Positions 54,520 through 64,000 of a stretch of DNA of 64,000 bases are shown piece after piece. Origin of the DNA: Apoda limacodes (lineage: Eukaryota > Arthropoda > Insecta > Lepidoptera > Limacodidae); assembly GCA_946406115.1 (NCBI GenBank), contig OX291544.1, positions 23,205,521 through 23,269,520 on the forward strand, in the 5' to 3' direction. The notes below the pieces were generated by a model. It worked only from the letters and a program-made list of their open reading frames with translations. It was not told the DNA's origin and did no database searches. How positions within the stretch are numbered: the first letter of the stretch is position 1; each line of letters starts with the position of its first letter. Position numbers and translations under genes: made by a program.

Positions 54520-55122
54520 GACCAGGGCGCACTTGATGGAATTTAGGTTTGGGTGAGACTTTCTGCACGCTCTTAGCTCCAATTCAGTGCATAAAGATAA
54601 TCTAAAGGATTCAAGTCGGAACTCGACGATGACCAATCCTAGCTGCGAATGAAGCCTAGTAAATTTGTATCTAGCCAGCGTTGGGAAGACTTGGCTTTAT
54701 GGGAAGGTGCAGAGTCCTGTTGAAAACCCCAGTATTTGTTAGCGAATAGCGTACTATTTAACGGTTTCAGAACAACTTCCAAGATGTTACTATGATAATT
54801 TTGTGCCTTGAATTTGACCCCTTGCTGTCAAAAATGTATGGAAGTAACCCCATCGCAGTACACACCCTACCAAACCATTACACATGATAAGATATCGTTT
54901 TGCCGGTTAAACTTTTCTTACACCGTAAATATCTTATCATCGGTCAAGACAATATTTTTCATGTCGTGCCTCTTTGAAAAGTTCCGACCAGGCGCGGTCC
55001 GACAGGGCATTCGTGACGGTCATGACCCCCACATAATCATCATCATAAACTTGAATGGATACCGGCGCCGACGGCTGGATATATACCCTACCCCAAAAGT
55101 TTTCCAACGACTTTTCTAACAT
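54520..55122 (-). pseudogene. Tc1/mariner-superfamily transposase remnant
   Basis: Minus-strand frames give, in order, SELFKEARHEKY, then LTDDKIFTV and EKFNRQND (first Asp), VKFKAQNYHSNILEVVLKPL, NSTLFANKYWGFQQDSAPSH (second Asp) and, after a stop, DLNPLDY (third Asp). Frames are interrupted by several stops. It is distinct from the Tc1 and mori-mariner elements elsewhere in the window. Confidence 0.75.
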
Positions 55123-55639
55123 TATAGAGTTAAAAAATTATAGAATAGGATAGGTTTTCGCGTGTTTTGCTTATAAGCATACAGCCACTTTAGAAAGGTC
55201 GAAAGGCCTAAAAACTAAGAACTGTGTCAGGGCTATTTTCTGCTAAAATAAATCCCAGACGTCTGAAACATAAACCATGAAGAAAACATTGTTTCAGCTT
55301 GTGGGTAAGGTTAACGTGTACCTACTTTTCTATTTTAAGGTAAAATAACCCCAGTATATTAGTGCTTTGCTTTACTGTGCGTCTCCACACATAAATGGGT
55401 TTTACATTAAAATAGGCACTACACGGGAACGCGTAGCGTCACCCACCATCTATTCCTTCATCATCATATTAGTTGATATTCAGTCCAATAAGTGTCCTTT
55501 ATGGCGCGCCAGTTCTTGATTTCCTCTGCCTTTCCATGCATATAGCAGTAGCTACTATAACCTACTACTGCCACTGCAGCTCGCTGATTCTGTGAGCTAT
55601 GTTAATAACTTAAGTTCCCTTCCGAAAGTCCTCATTTCG

Positions 55640-56160
55640 GATTTGACGCAGTAACTTTGAGGAAGTGGACTAGCCCTGCCCAGAGCAGACCTTCTTCTTC
55701 AGACTCTGCTGCAGGTGACGAGAAGGCTTGACAAAGCTTGCCAAATGCCTTGAATAACGGGATACTCCTACGGCTTTCTTCTCAAAGTTTCTTCCAGCCG
55801 ATTCGAGGACATTAAGTCCCTCTATCGCTTACGAGTGATATCGGTCGGTTATGATAGCACTCAAGAAGGGTTTAGTGTCCCTTTTTCAAGAATAATACCA
55901 CCGCACTTTCATGCCAAATCACCAGTGGAACTACAATTACAGAGGACGACATTAAAGAGCTTTGCTAACTTTTGAAGCAATTGGAGCTCTACAAACTTTT
56001 AAAAGCTCAGTCGTCATAATGCTGTCGTCGCCCGGAGTTTGTTGTTCTAAGCTGATCCAGAGTCGTCCTAATCTTGCTTTGTTCATCGTCTTAGATGAAG
56101 TGGCGCTTCAGTTTAGCTGCAGTTCCATGGGATGTATACCTTGCCGCCTGTAATTGGAAC
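55640..56160 (-). pseudogene. degraded RTE-type reverse transcriptase
   Basis: Around 56020-55950 the minus strand gives QTPGDDSIMTTELLKVCRAP followed by IASKVSKAL, the 'NNKAPGxDxIxxELLK' beginning of a retroelement polymerase. Fragments resembling 'RPISL' and 'KLFGKL' follow at about 55830-55750. Many stops. It contains no intact catalytic YxDD. Confidence 0.55.
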
Positions 56161-56340
56161 CGTTGTCCTTAGATTATTTCAGCATTTGCCGAGATATTTG
56201 ATTACGAGGTTCCTGGATTTGAAACAAAAGAAATCTGGTTTGAGAAGAAATAAATTAATAACTATTAGGTGATCCGCGCAACGACAGCGGTGAAGTGTCA
56301 AGAAACGGTATCAATTATGTAGGGAAAAAGGAAATTAATA

Positions 56341-58290
56341 AAAATAAATGTCATAGCCCGAGGATAATAGTTCAGGGGCTAAAAAAAATTAGTTACAGGA
56401 TAAGAGTAGGCGGTATGGACGGCAAAAGGGGTTCAAAAAAAGGGAAAAATAAATCCAAGTGATTTTAATTGGCGAGGGGTGGGTTTAGGGGTTGGAAATT
56501 CTTTTTTGCCATTTTTGGCGAAGCATCTGCTCAGATCACAAAATGGTCTACAGAAAAGTTGTAGATAATCAAAATATCTACAAATTTTGGTTCAGGGTAC
56601 TTTTCTACCTAACCTCAAATTTTACGAGATATTGGCAAAAAATCGATTTTTCGATGTTTTTCGTCATTTGCCCCAAAAAAATGTTCAATTTATTCAAAAT
56701 TTGGACTGTAAGTTAAATATTTTCTGAGATATTAACTATTTTCGAAAAAACAGTTTTTTTTGGTCAAAATATTTCACGAAGAAGTTTTCGATTTTTGACT
56801 TTTTTGACGGCTCATTTTTTTCGTCTTGAAGTAAAGTTTTATATAAGTAAATAAAAAATACCTTTACATACAAAAAGTATCATAAAAATGCGATAAACCA
56901 AAAATACCGATTTCCAATATACGCAACTTGTCACCTAGCGTTAAAATTCCTTGCAAATCATAAAGTATTGCGTTAAAATACAAGAATAAAATATATCTAC
57001 TTTAAGTAATTGAAAATTTATGTTAATTACATGATTCAAGAACTTGCAATGTTAATTAATAGAAATAAAATGCAGTAAATAAACAGTTTTTTCGGTTACG
57101 ATTTATGTTTACTAATTTTATTTGATATTTTAAAAATTGGAAAAATCATTTATTAAAAAATATAAATCATGAATCAATATAATTTTAATTTAATTTGAAT
57201 TTTGAATTTTAATAAATTTTCTGCACAACGTGGTCTTCAAGACTATGCTCACAGATATAATAAACTATAAACTCCTTACTCCACAAGAGAGATGTATTAG
57301 TGAGCCGTTGACTGCATACATGCGAAGCTGCTCCGAAACGAGTTTCAGTTTTTATAATAGATCCAATCCCTTTCTATTATTCTCGGCTTCTATTTGATAT
57401 ATTTGTGTCAACTAGACAAGTATACTACAGAATATTTATTTATTTTTATTCAATCATTAAGAAAACTTAATATAAAAATAAAAGGACTTAATGTAAAAAT
57501 TTGAAATTTGTTACGCAGCATAAATCGGATGCATAACAGAAGTAATAAAAAAGTAATTTTAAAAGTTTTCTTATTTATTTAAAAAAAATTCAATTGATTA
57601 AAGTAGATATATTTTATTTTTGTATTTTAACGCCATAATTTATGATTTGCAAGGAATTTGAGCGATAGGTGACAAGTTGCATATATTGGAAATCGGTATT
57701 TTTGGTTTTTCGCATTTTTAAGATACTTTTCAAATGTAAAGGTATTTTTTTATTTTCTTATATAAAACTTTTCTTCAAGATGAAAAAAATAAGTAAAAAT
57801 CGAAAATTTTTTCGTGAAATTTACTAACCGAAAAAAAAACTGTTTTCGAAAATCGTTAATATCGCAGAAAATATTTAACTTACAGAGTTCGGGCAAATTG
57901 GAAAAGTTGAAGCACTCAAAAGTGTACATTCAGTCCAAATTTTGAATATATTGAACATTTTTTTGGGGCAAAAAACGAAAAATCGGTTTTTTGCCAATAT
58001 CTCGTAAAATTTGAGGTTAGATCGAAAAGTACCCTGAACCAAAATTGTAGATTTTTTGATTATCTACAACTTTTCTGTAGAACATTTTGTGATCTCAGCA
58101 GATGCTCCGCCAAAAATGGCAAAAAATGATTTTCAACCCCTAAACCCAACCTCGGCAATCAAAATCACTTGGATTTATGTTTCCCTTTTTTTGAACCCCT
58201 TTCGCCGTCCATTCCGCCTACTCCTATCCTGTAACTATTTTTTCCGTTTTTTGGCTTCATAAAGTACCCTGGGCTATCAGTTTCATCTTT
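56341..58290. mobile_element. giant foldback element, arms of ~0.7 kb
   Basis: The left arm (about 56341-57019) is repeated inverted on the right (about 57588-58290). The match includes GTTACAGGATA(A/G)GAGTAGGCGG, GGCAAAAGGGGTTC, TCCAAGTGATTTTAATTG, GGTTTAGGGGTTG, AAGTTGTAGATAATCAAAA, TTTTACGAGATATTGGC, CCCCAAAAAAATGTTCAAT, AGATATTAAC, CCGATTTCCAATATACGCAAC and CCTTGCAAATCATAAA. The right arm has one insertion of about 48 bp (57886-57933) relative to the left. The spacer (57020-57587) has no recognised ORF. No transposase, no obvious target duplication. Predicted to fold into one very long hairpin if transcribed. Confidence 0.9.
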
Positions 58291-58580
58291 ACATTCATTA
58301 AAAAATTTTTAAAGGAATAAAACTATCACAGAATGAAAAGTTAAGGAGATCATATAAAATTTTATGAATAGGCGTCGCATACCTTTGCCAGTCAGATGTT
58401 ACTTGATAACGCACATTCAGGTATTCGTATTTCATGGGATGTGTTAGTTCCATTACTAATGTAGGGGAAGATGAGAGTATAATGCTGTGGAAATGAGAGC
58501 ATTAAGTAATGTATGTGGGCGCGTTAAAGATGTAGATAGTGACAAGGATTCAGAAAGTTGGCTTGTAGAGATGATGAATT
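58291..58580. other. no gene seen
   Basis: Spacer without recognised features. Confidence 0.4.
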
Positions 58581-58640
58581 AAAAATCGGCCAAGTGCGAG
58601 TCGAACTCGCGCACGAAGGGTTCCGTACCATTATCTATAT
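58581..58640. repeat. GGTTCCG-family head fragment
   Basis: AAAATCGGCCAAGTGCGAGT, CGAACTCGCGCACGAAGGG and TTCCGTACCATTATC; the rest is absent. Confidence 0.8.
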
Positions 58641-59180
58641 AATAACCTGAAATTTATTAATAAGGGCCAAGTTTTAGTAGTATTAAATTGAAAGTTTTTA
58701 AATGATAATCGAATCATCAAAAACTGAACTTTCAAAGCGAAAATTACAAACTTATCTAGGCGTTCTTCATCTTCGAGACATTTAAAACATGCGCGCTTAT
58801 GAGCGCAGCTGCCTGTCACACGCTCGATTCGATGTTGCGCCAAGCGCACCGGCTAGTCATGCGTCACTTGAACGTAACTATTGTTATCAATTTAAGAAGA
58901 ATAGTCTACTAGTTAAGAATATTAATTATACATCGTTCTTTGCTTATATTTTGTACCAACTTCATATAAGTAATTTTTAATGGAATTTGTAGGGAAATTA
59001 CAATTTTCTAAGTACATTTTATAACTTGGTGGACTATTACTTGTTAGCCTGTAAAGTGTAATTTATTACCCGTGATAGTTTTCCTTTTTAATTCATTATA
59101 TGCACTACCACCGTAATTTATTTTACATTTCCTTACATTTCCAAACACGGGGGGGATGACGACACTTGACTCTAACAAAA
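58641..59180. other. no gene seen
   Basis: AT-rich with a GC-richer patch at 58790-58860 (GCGCTTATGAGCGCAGC palindrome). No recognised element. Confidence 0.4.
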
Positions 59181-60400
59181 ACTAAAGTCAAAGTCAAAGT
59201 CAAAATGGTTTATTCAAATAAGGATTTAACAATCACTTTTGAATCGTCAAAGTTATAAAATATTTTTTTTTGAACCCTCCCACCTTCCCGCCGGTTCACA
59301 ATGTTGTTGATTTCTACCGAGAAGAATCCGGCAAGAAACTCGATAGTTACTCTTTTTAAAACACTATCAATAATACAAATAAACTAAAATACAATTAATG
59401 TTTTAAATAAAAAAATTTTAGTCGTACAATTTTATGTTATTTCCATTTTAATTTGGTTTACCTATGCATCCTGTAATTGAGCATCATCAGTCCCAAGGAT
59501 TTTTATCATTTACATAGTCTGAAATATTGTAGTATGCCTTTTTACAAAGTACCTGCTTGATAAAAGATTTTAATTTACTTATTGATAGATTTTGAATTTT
59601 ATTGGGAACTTTGTTGTAAGAGTGTATACATTGCCCCATAAAGAGTTACTTATTTTGTGGAGACGTGTATCATCCAACAGCTTATTTTTACTTCTAGTAT
59701 TTACTTTGTGAACGTCACTTTTCTTGCTGAAACTATTGATATTTTTATGTACATATAAAAGATTTTCATATATGTACTGCGACACTAAAGTTAAAATTTT
59801 TACTTCCCTAAACCTATCCCTCAGAGATATTCTAAATCCTAATTTATATATAGCACGAATTGCCCTTTTTTGTAACAAAAATATTGTATTTACATCAGCA
59901 GCGCTACCCCACAATAGGATACCGTATGTCATTAAACTTGGAAATAGCTAAAATATACTATTTTTGCAGTGTCGACATCGGTCAATTGTCTTATTTTCTT
60001 GATCGCATACACAGCAGAGCTAAGTTTTTTGGCTAGGTTATGAATATGAGGACCCAATTGAAGTTTGGAGTCCAATGTTATGCCAAGAAAGACTGTTAAA
60101 TAAACAAGTTCTAATTGCTCGCCATTAATAATAATACATGTCTGTCTCTGACTAACATTTGGTAATGTAAGTAACTTTAAAACATTTGGTTTTTTTTTCA
60201 TTAAGTAACAAATTATTAGCGTTAAACCAATTTACAATTTCAGAAAGGGCATTATTTAATTCATTATAATATGTCTGTCGTCTCTTAACTTTAAAAAGCA
60301 AAGAGGTGTCATCAGCAAATAAGACAATGTCATGGTTTTTTACATTATATGGGAGATCATTAATGTAAATAAGAAATATATAATAGTACTTTAAAGCTAA
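59181..60400 (-). mobile_element. 5'-truncated LINE (reverse transcriptase C-terminal half and 3' UTR)
   Basis: Minus-strand blocks: HDIVLFADDTSLLF (catalytic ADD motif, 60340), NNLLLNEKKTKCFKVT, LVYLTVFLGITLDSKLQLGP, LAKKLSSAVYAIKKIRQL, VMTYGILLWGSAADVNTIF, LLQKRAIRAIYKLG and NTRSKNKLLDDTRLHKISNS. There are few frameshifts. The 3' UTR ends in TTTGAC repeats (plus strand CAAAGTCAAAGTCAAAGTC at 59187), a tail of tandem hexamers instead of poly-A. The left part of the RT is cut off where the next repeat begins at about 60405. Confidence 0.85.
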
Positions 60401-60404
60401 ATGT

Positions 60405-60737
60405 TTCGCAAACGGAGCCCTAAATAAAAAAATTATCTTTGCATACCGCCAATGTTTTTGGAATTCCTTTCCAACGATACCCCACACAATGAGGTAGACG
60501 AGAAAAAAGATTACGTCCCCACTTCATGTAGGGGAGATACCTACCCTAAAAAATTATTTTTCAAAGTTTTTACTACCACTTTGTCGGCTTGATCAATATG
60601 TATTGCACCCTGCCAAATTGCAGCTTTCTCGTATTAGTAGTTTTTGAACTAAGCCGCGGACAGACAAACGGACGCACTGACGGAAGGACGGACATGGCGA
60701 AACTATAAGGGTTCCTTGTTGACTACGGAACCCTAAA
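60405..60737. repeat. GGTTCC-type repeat, second subfamily
   Basis: GGAGCCCTAAATAAAAAAAT at one end and TACGGAACCCTAAAAAA at the other. Inside, TTTGCATACCGCC, GCCAAATTGCAGCTTTCTCG, GCCGCGGACAGACAAACGG and AAGGGTTCCTTGTTG. It borders the truncated LINE. Confidence 0.75.
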
Positions 60738-60881
60738 AAAGATGTACGAAACAAATGAAACAAATTTATGAAATATTCTACTTCATAGTACCTAACTGTT
60801 GTAGTAAAAAGCCAAACAGTATTAAGCCGGGTCTCCTGCTCGAAAACTTACACAAAAACATCTACACAAAACAAGTTTTGT

Positions 60882-61412
60882 TTGATGCACTTGTTGTTTC
60901 CTGCTCTATATCAAGTCTCCTGCTCAAGGTTGTTGTTTGATATTTTTAAAAACATTAACAGTCACAGGGAGCGTTCTTTTTGGGATGCAGAATCATATTC
61001 GTTATCTTTGTCATCTGTCATCTGTTCGTTTTGCATTGTTGTCCAAAATATCAAAATGTTAGTATCATCTGTAACAAACTGCGTTCGTTTACGATATTTT
61101 TGTTATTTTGTTCACTTTTGCCACCGAAAAATAAATCTTTGGAGGTGGGGTTTTAATGATAATCTTTCAAACTGCCTATACATATTCATTGTTTATGGTA
61201 GTGTGTGTTATTATCGTAGTGTCACGTCAACTGTTCGTTTTGCAACCGAATTTTTTTTTGTAACGTTTAAAAGCTACACAATAGACGACAAAACTGGCGT
61301 TATCAAAAGTTTGAAAAGTATCAACTTTTTATCCCAAAATGAACGCGCCCAAAATGACTTCAAATATTATTTTTGCAGTTTTAAAAATAGTAGATATAGG
61401 GTGAATTTGTAG
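60882..61412 (+). other. 176-residue open frame, no recognised protein
   Basis: One of the longest uninterrupted frames in the window, rich in Phe, Tyr, Cys and Ser. No domain, signal or repeat that I can name. The opposite strand is also fairly open in places, and the composition follows the local TTT/TGT-rich DNA, so a chance ORF is more likely than a gene. Contains TCATCTGTCATCTGTTCG and GTTCGTTTTGC twice (about 61026 and 61221). Confidence 0.15.
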
Positions 61413-62039
61413 CCTGCAATTTCTCGCAAATGTAGAAAATTACCAAAATAATGATCGTGCCCCGCCACCGCGCGGCCGTCTAGTTTGTTGATGGAAACAA
61501 TGTTTTTGCTTTCCACGCTCTACGGATAACATCGAAACAACCCTTGGCGACAAAATGTGTTTATGCTAGGCTATATGGATTAAATTTGCAACAGCCTTTC
61601 AGAACTTCTGATAAAGCTGGAACAATTTTAAAAAAATCAACATATCAAAATATTTTTAAATATCAAAGTTTCGAGACAGTAAATACGGACTGACTCGACA
61701 TCTGTGTCTTGTTGATACCGAATCTACTAAATCTACTAATTCTAAAACTGAAAATGCTTCTTCTACGTTTTAAGTCAATTTGTGAGTAAATGTTTTTAAA
61801 ACATAAAACAACAATACCAAAGCAGGAGACAGTATGTATATAAATAAAACATGTTTTGTGTAGATGTTTTTGTGTAATGATACACATTTTTTAGCAAAAA
61901 AGTGTTCAAACAATAATTAGTTACAGATTCTGTTTTTGTTTCGTGTAATGGTCTAGTTTTTGTGAGATGCGCGTAGGTAAAAAAAAAAACAGACATTAAA
62001 ATAAAAAAAAGCCACTACACTTGGGGCTCACATCGGCAG
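61413..62039. other. no gene seen
   Basis: A GC-rich patch CGCCACCGCGCGGCCG (about 61463) stands out. The rest is AT-rich with no recognised element. Confidence 0.4.
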
Positions 62040-62190
62040 GTAGACTTGGTTTGTAAATGCAGACTCAAGAGAAACAAAAATGTTTATCACATATATTATG
62101 TTTGTCTTGGGTAGGGATCGAACCCATTATGCCCCTCGGTTCCCATGCAGTTCTTCTACCAGCAGGACACCCCAACTAATATATAATGCA
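62040..62190 (-). mobile_element. tRNA-derived SINE
   Basis: On the minus strand GGTGTCCTGCTGGTAGAAG is the head and ATGGGTTCGATCCCTACC a good B box, followed by CAAGACAAACATAATATATG and TGATAAACATTTTTG. The same tail order is seen in the SINE at 22425-22648. Confidence 0.75.
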
Positions 62191-62496
62191 ATCTCAATCT
62201 GATCTGATGCAGGACAGTCTGCAGATAACTTAACTTCTAGAAGCTTCAACTGCGATAAGTATCATTTTTTGGTTGCAATATGCATATATGCTAAAACCAC
62301 AATTTTAAACAAAAATATATAAGTTTTGTTGTGTAGGGGTTTTAAAATTATTAATACCACTTAATCCATTTAATGCAGACACAGCTCATGAGATTTATGA
62401 CATAAGTAAAGTATAGGAATCACAGAAAAAAACCTTGGCTTAAATAAGCAACACAAAAATAGGTCTGGTTAATAGGTGAACATTTCCACTATCTAT

Positions 62497-62793
62497 CTAT
62501 TTGTGTTTCTTTTTTTCCTGCTGTTTGGCTGCTTTCTTCTTCATGATTTGCAGTCTCTTATCAGCTGATATTATATTTATGTTTGGTGTCACTGCCTTAG
62601 AAGATGAAGAAGAAGAGGAGCTGCCAGAAGACACCTTAACAGGTGTTGTAGATCCTGACGAGTGGGAAGGAGATTTGGAACCAGATGACATTTTGCTAGA
62701 GTACCCAGATACAAAGCCTTGCGCTGATAAACACGATGCACACTGCCAATCGGCACTCATTTCACTGTCAGCTATCACTGGTTTGTGGCAGTC
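62497..62793 (-). CDS. IntS12: Integrator complex subunit 12, last exon
   Basis: The exon starts after a TTTTTCATTGTAG acceptor and encodes 98 residues to a TAA stop. DCHKPVIADSEMSADWQCAS followed by CLS is the end of a PHD finger: the last ligands are the Cys of D-C-H and the two of W-Q-C-A-S-C. A Ser-rich low-complexity linker follows (GSSSSSSSSK at about residues 60-75). The basic C-terminus reads ADKRLQIMKKKAAKQQEKKK. In IntS12 a PHD finger, a Ser-rich middle and a KRLQxxKKKAA tail occur in this order; this insect form is much shorter after the PHD. Integrator is a nuclear complex that cleaves nascent snRNA and other transcripts. The preceding exons should lie to the right, beyond an RTE insertion and the window edge. 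Confidence 0.82.
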   Translation of the reverse strand, partial: DCHKPVIADSEMSADWQCASCLSAQGFVSGYSSKMSSGSKSPSHSSGSTTPVKVSSGSSSSSSSSKAVTPNINIISADKRLQIMKKKAAKQQEKKKHK

Positions 62794-63239
62794 CTACAAT
62801 GAAAAATAAATTGCTATAGTAATATAGGTATAATTAAGCGCACTTAGACATTTTTCTCCATGACATTTTTAGGTTTTCTCTGTATTTGAGTTAAACGGCT
62901 AGCATAAGCTGAAGTGCCTTTACAGGTGTATGTGTAGCACCAGCAGTCTAATGTGTAAGCTGACAGAGTTTCCTGAAAGCGCGTCATGCACTAAAGCTAC
63001 TATATATATATACTGACACAATTTATAAACTGTCAAATCTTCCTAAAAAAACCCAAAAAATATTTTTGAAAACCGAACTTCTATATTAAATAAGTCAATA
63101 TCAGTGAAGCATTTATCATGTTGTTTAGCATTACTCAATGTTTTTTGTGGTAATATGGATAACTTTAGATGACTATACATAAACTTTAAATAATAATTAA
63201 GTATATTTGGATACAAATACTGGATAGAAGGAGATATTG
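62794..63239. other. IntS12 intron, no element recognised
   Basis: Intron sequence with a short (TA)n tract at 63001-63010. Nothing else seen. Confidence 0.5.
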
Positions 63240-63765
63240 GATAAGAATCCGAACTTGCCAAAGGAGCATGGAAAGGAGTATCCTGGGGTTCAAAAGAAAA
63301 GACAAGAAGCAAGCAGTAGAACTAAGAAAAATAACAAAGCTTCAAGATATTACAACTAAAACAAAACAACTCAAGTGGCGATGGACAGGACACATGCTAA
63401 GAGACCAGACAAATAAATGGTGCAAAACCTTAACAGAGTGGACCCCTAGATTTAACACTAAGAGGAAAAGAGGTAGACAAAAAAAAAGGTGGTCAGACGA
63501 TCTCAAAGAAACAGCAGGTGCTTTATGGACAAGAGCTGCCAAAGATAGAGCAACCTGGAAAAGGTTGGAGGAGGCCTATGTGTTAAAAGAACACGCTGAC
63601 ACAAACAAAACTCCGGAATGATGTGCAACAAACTTTATTTTTATTTTATTTTTAGCATATTAATAGCATAAATAAATTAACAATGTATTTACATATATGT
63701 ATTCACCAACTTGCATGTAATTGTCAGTAATAAAGGCTTATTATTATTATTATTATTATTACTTA
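63240..63765 (+). mobile_element. RTE-type non-LTR retrotransposon, 3' end
   Basis: An open frame of 117 residues (63268-63621) is the C-terminal tail of an RTE ORF: MERSILGFKRKDKK, LKWRWTGHMLRDQTNKW, KRGRQKKRWSDDL and RAAKDRATWKRLEEAYV. It ends in a stop, then a short 3' UTR and an (ATT)n tract (63739-63762), as typical of RTE tails. No frameshift in this part, so it is a comparatively young copy. It lies in the IntS12 intron, in the opposite orientation to the gene. Confidence 0.9.
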
Positions 63766-64000
63766 ATATGGCAAGCATCAGATAAAATACTTATACGATA
63801 GGTTGTTGTAATATAAATTGTCACAAAAATGGGCTTTTAGATTGAGGAGAATTTGCATGAATGGACAGAGACTAGCTACATATTAACTAAAAACACTCTA
63901 TAAAATACAACTAAGTAGAGGGATAAAACAAAAGCATTTGCATACTGTAAGGACATACAGATAAGTTAAAATTTAAGTGTTTTAATTATCAATAAAGAAA
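63766..64000. other. IntS12 intron to window edge, no element recognised
   Basis: AT-rich, no feature seen. Confidence 0.45.

Noticed and set aside
60882..61412. 176-residue ORF as a protein-coding gene
   Set aside because: Biased Phe/Tyr/Cys/Ser composition follows the local DNA, no motif or splice/poly-A support; kept only as an unassigned frame.
39985..62190. tRNA genes at the SINE heads (22425, 39985, 62040) and at about 45835-45890
   Set aside because: A and B boxes are present but no cloverleaf with acceptor stem can be formed; the sequences continue into SINE bodies. The 45.8-kb case is too weak to list.
1..64000. CRISPR arrays, bacterial operons, riboswitches
   Set aside because: No regularly spaced repeats with unique spacers and no bacterial gene organisation; spliced genes and retroelements show a eukaryotic genome.

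Overview
The window looks like a piece of a lepidopteran (moth or butterfly) nuclear genome. It is AT-rich and has spliced genes with GT-AG introns. It is packed with transposon types familiar from Lepidoptera: short Helitrons ending in CTAG, tRNA-derived SINEs, RTE and other non-LTR elements, mori-type mariner, and dispersed GGTTCCG repeats. The lepidopteran assignment is an inference from this repeat content and from the insect-type genes; no search was run.

Five host loci can be supported, all on the minus strand. (1) 8003-9385: two exons of an ionotropic receptor (IR chemoreceptor); a further orphan exon lies at 9428-9560. (2) 20814-23588 and 25019-29805: a tandem pair of THEM6-like hotdog-fold genes. 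Each has three exons, and exons 1 and 2 have identical lengths (142 and 215 nt) in both. The second copy keeps an open frame but has lost the signature HMNN motif. (3) 39621-46273: dmrt93B-like, four exons rebuilt from the sequence, carrying a DM DNA-binding domain and a DMA domain. (4) 62497-62793: the last exon of Integrator subunit 12, whose upstream exons lie to the right of the window.

The rest is mobile-element sediment. 0-7.9 kb holds degraded Tc1, RTE and LINE pieces and a short Tc1 derivative. 10-20 kb holds a 3-kb non-LTR element with an internal deletion, two complete Helitrons, tandem duplications and GGTTCCG repeats. 28.5-38 kb holds a TIR element, several foldback/MITE-like elements, a second copy of the same Tc1 deletion derivative, a full-length mori-type mariner remnant and a Helitron. 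47-49.3 kb and 56.3-58.3 kb each hold a very long foldback element with arms of about 0.8 and 0.7 kb. 52-56 kb holds a Tc1 element with both ends and remnants of a second transposase and an RTE-type reverse transcriptase. 59-60.7 kb holds a LINE 3' part and another repeat. 63.2-63.8 kb holds an RTE tail.

The most unusual points are the loss of HMNN in an otherwise intact THEM6-like paralogue, the two giant foldback elements, and a short near-palindromic module (GTGCGAGTC-GGACTCGCAC type) that recurs in unrelated repeat families across the window. No new defence or metabolic system was recognised.
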